Origin: a virus
Virus record (IMG/VR): IMGVR_UViG_3300017788_000233
Coordinates: 1 to 20,173 of that record
DNA: 20,173 bases
Direction: 5' to 3' (one strand)
Shown: positions 20,087-20,173 of the stretch, in pieces
How the letters are laid out: the number at the start of each line of letters is the position of its first letter
Position numbering within the stretch: position 1 is the stretch's first letter
Notes under the pieces: generated by a model
The model's database searches: none
What the model was told of the DNA's origin: nothing
What the model saw: the letters and a program-made list of their open reading frames with translations, nothing else
Translations under genes and position numbers: made by a program

Positions 20087-20173
20087 TTGCGTTATACTTG
20101 TATTCTTCAGCCAAGCGCTTGTCGAGTTCAGGAATAATAAATTCCTCGTAGAAAGCGGGATCTTTTGCAAAAG
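20052..20173 (-). CDS. C-terminal end of an unknown protein (cut by right edge)
   Basis: On the minus strand an open frame enters from the right edge and ends in TAA at 20052-20054. The last 39 residues are helical and very acidic (DPAFYEEFIIPELDKRLAEE, ending EEEPVE). It overlaps the start of queC by 35 bases, so the two are probably co-transcribed. No function can be read from this piece. Confidence 0.6.
   Translation of the reverse strand, partial: FAKDPAFYEEFIIPELDKRLAEEYKYNANEAQGEEEPVE

Noticed and set aside
20087-20170. Longer queC start adding 28 residues
   Set aside because: The added part is an out-of-frame reading of the neighbouring gene end. QueC proteins normally begin about 10-20 residues before the PP-loop, as the ATG at 20086 gives.
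1-20173. tRNA genes, CRISPR arrays, insertion sequences, introns or inteins
   Set aside because: No spacer is large enough for a tRNA outside genes except 5008-5084, which holds a terminator. No repeated spacer pattern or transposase is seen, and terminase, helicase, primase and clamp read through without insertions.

Overview
This 20.2 kb window is part of the genome of a T4-like, contractile-tailed phage (myovirus). It encodes recognisable homologues of T4 gp18 (tail sheath, cut by the left edge), gp19 (tail tube), gp17 (large terminase), gp14 (neck), gp61 (primase), gp45 (sliding clamp), gp32 (single-strand DNA-binding protein) and gp41 (replicative helicase). The DNA is AT-rich and packed: genes abut or overlap by a few bases, no gene-free stretch exceeds about 80 bases, and I see no tRNA, insertion sequence or CRISPR array. 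The accessory genes (QueC, ribosomal protein bS21, a stand-alone class II glutamine amidotransferase, a glycosyltransferase and an RmlD-like reductase) resemble those of marine or other aquatic T4-like phages. The host cannot be named from this sequence.

Layout. Positions 1-4102 (minus strand) hold the terminase, then tail tube, then tail sheath. Positions 4123-6180 (plus) hold an acidic low-complexity protein, a strong terminator, a small basic protein and the gp14-like neck protein. Positions 6177-7990 (minus) are a tight run of small unknown genes, including a two-helix membrane protein with a zinc ribbon. An unknown late-type gene sits at 8024-8428 (plus). From 8415 to 17667 everything is on the minus strand. 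Read in the direction of transcription it runs: amidotransferase, glycosyltransferase, gp41 helicase, unknown, bS21, candidate gp59-like loader, gp32, unknown, gp45 clamp, two unknowns, RmlD-like reductase, three small unknowns and gp61 primase. Positions 17716-19349 (plus) carry an unknown probable virion protein and a fibronectin-III/Cys-rich protein. QueC and the tail end of another gene close the window on the minus strand.

Regulation is the most striking feature. Start codons are preceded by one of two boxes. One is a T4-late-like octamer (consensus TATAAATA, core TAAATA) ending 5-7 bases before the start. It precedes sheath, tube and most small or probable virion genes. The other is a sigma70-like pair (TTGATT-like, N16-17, TATAAT-like) whose -10 ends about 4-8 bases before the start. 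It precedes helicase, SSB, clamp, primase, reductase, the membrane zinc-ribbon gene and probably terminase. Either geometry would give leaderless or nearly leaderless mRNAs, and Shine-Dalgarno sequences are scarce. The phage also encodes its own bS21, a ribosomal protein next to the anti-Shine-Dalgarno. The clearest Shine-Dalgarno (AGGAGG) serves the amidotransferase, which appears to start at a rare AUU codon so that Cys2 becomes the N-terminal nucleophile.
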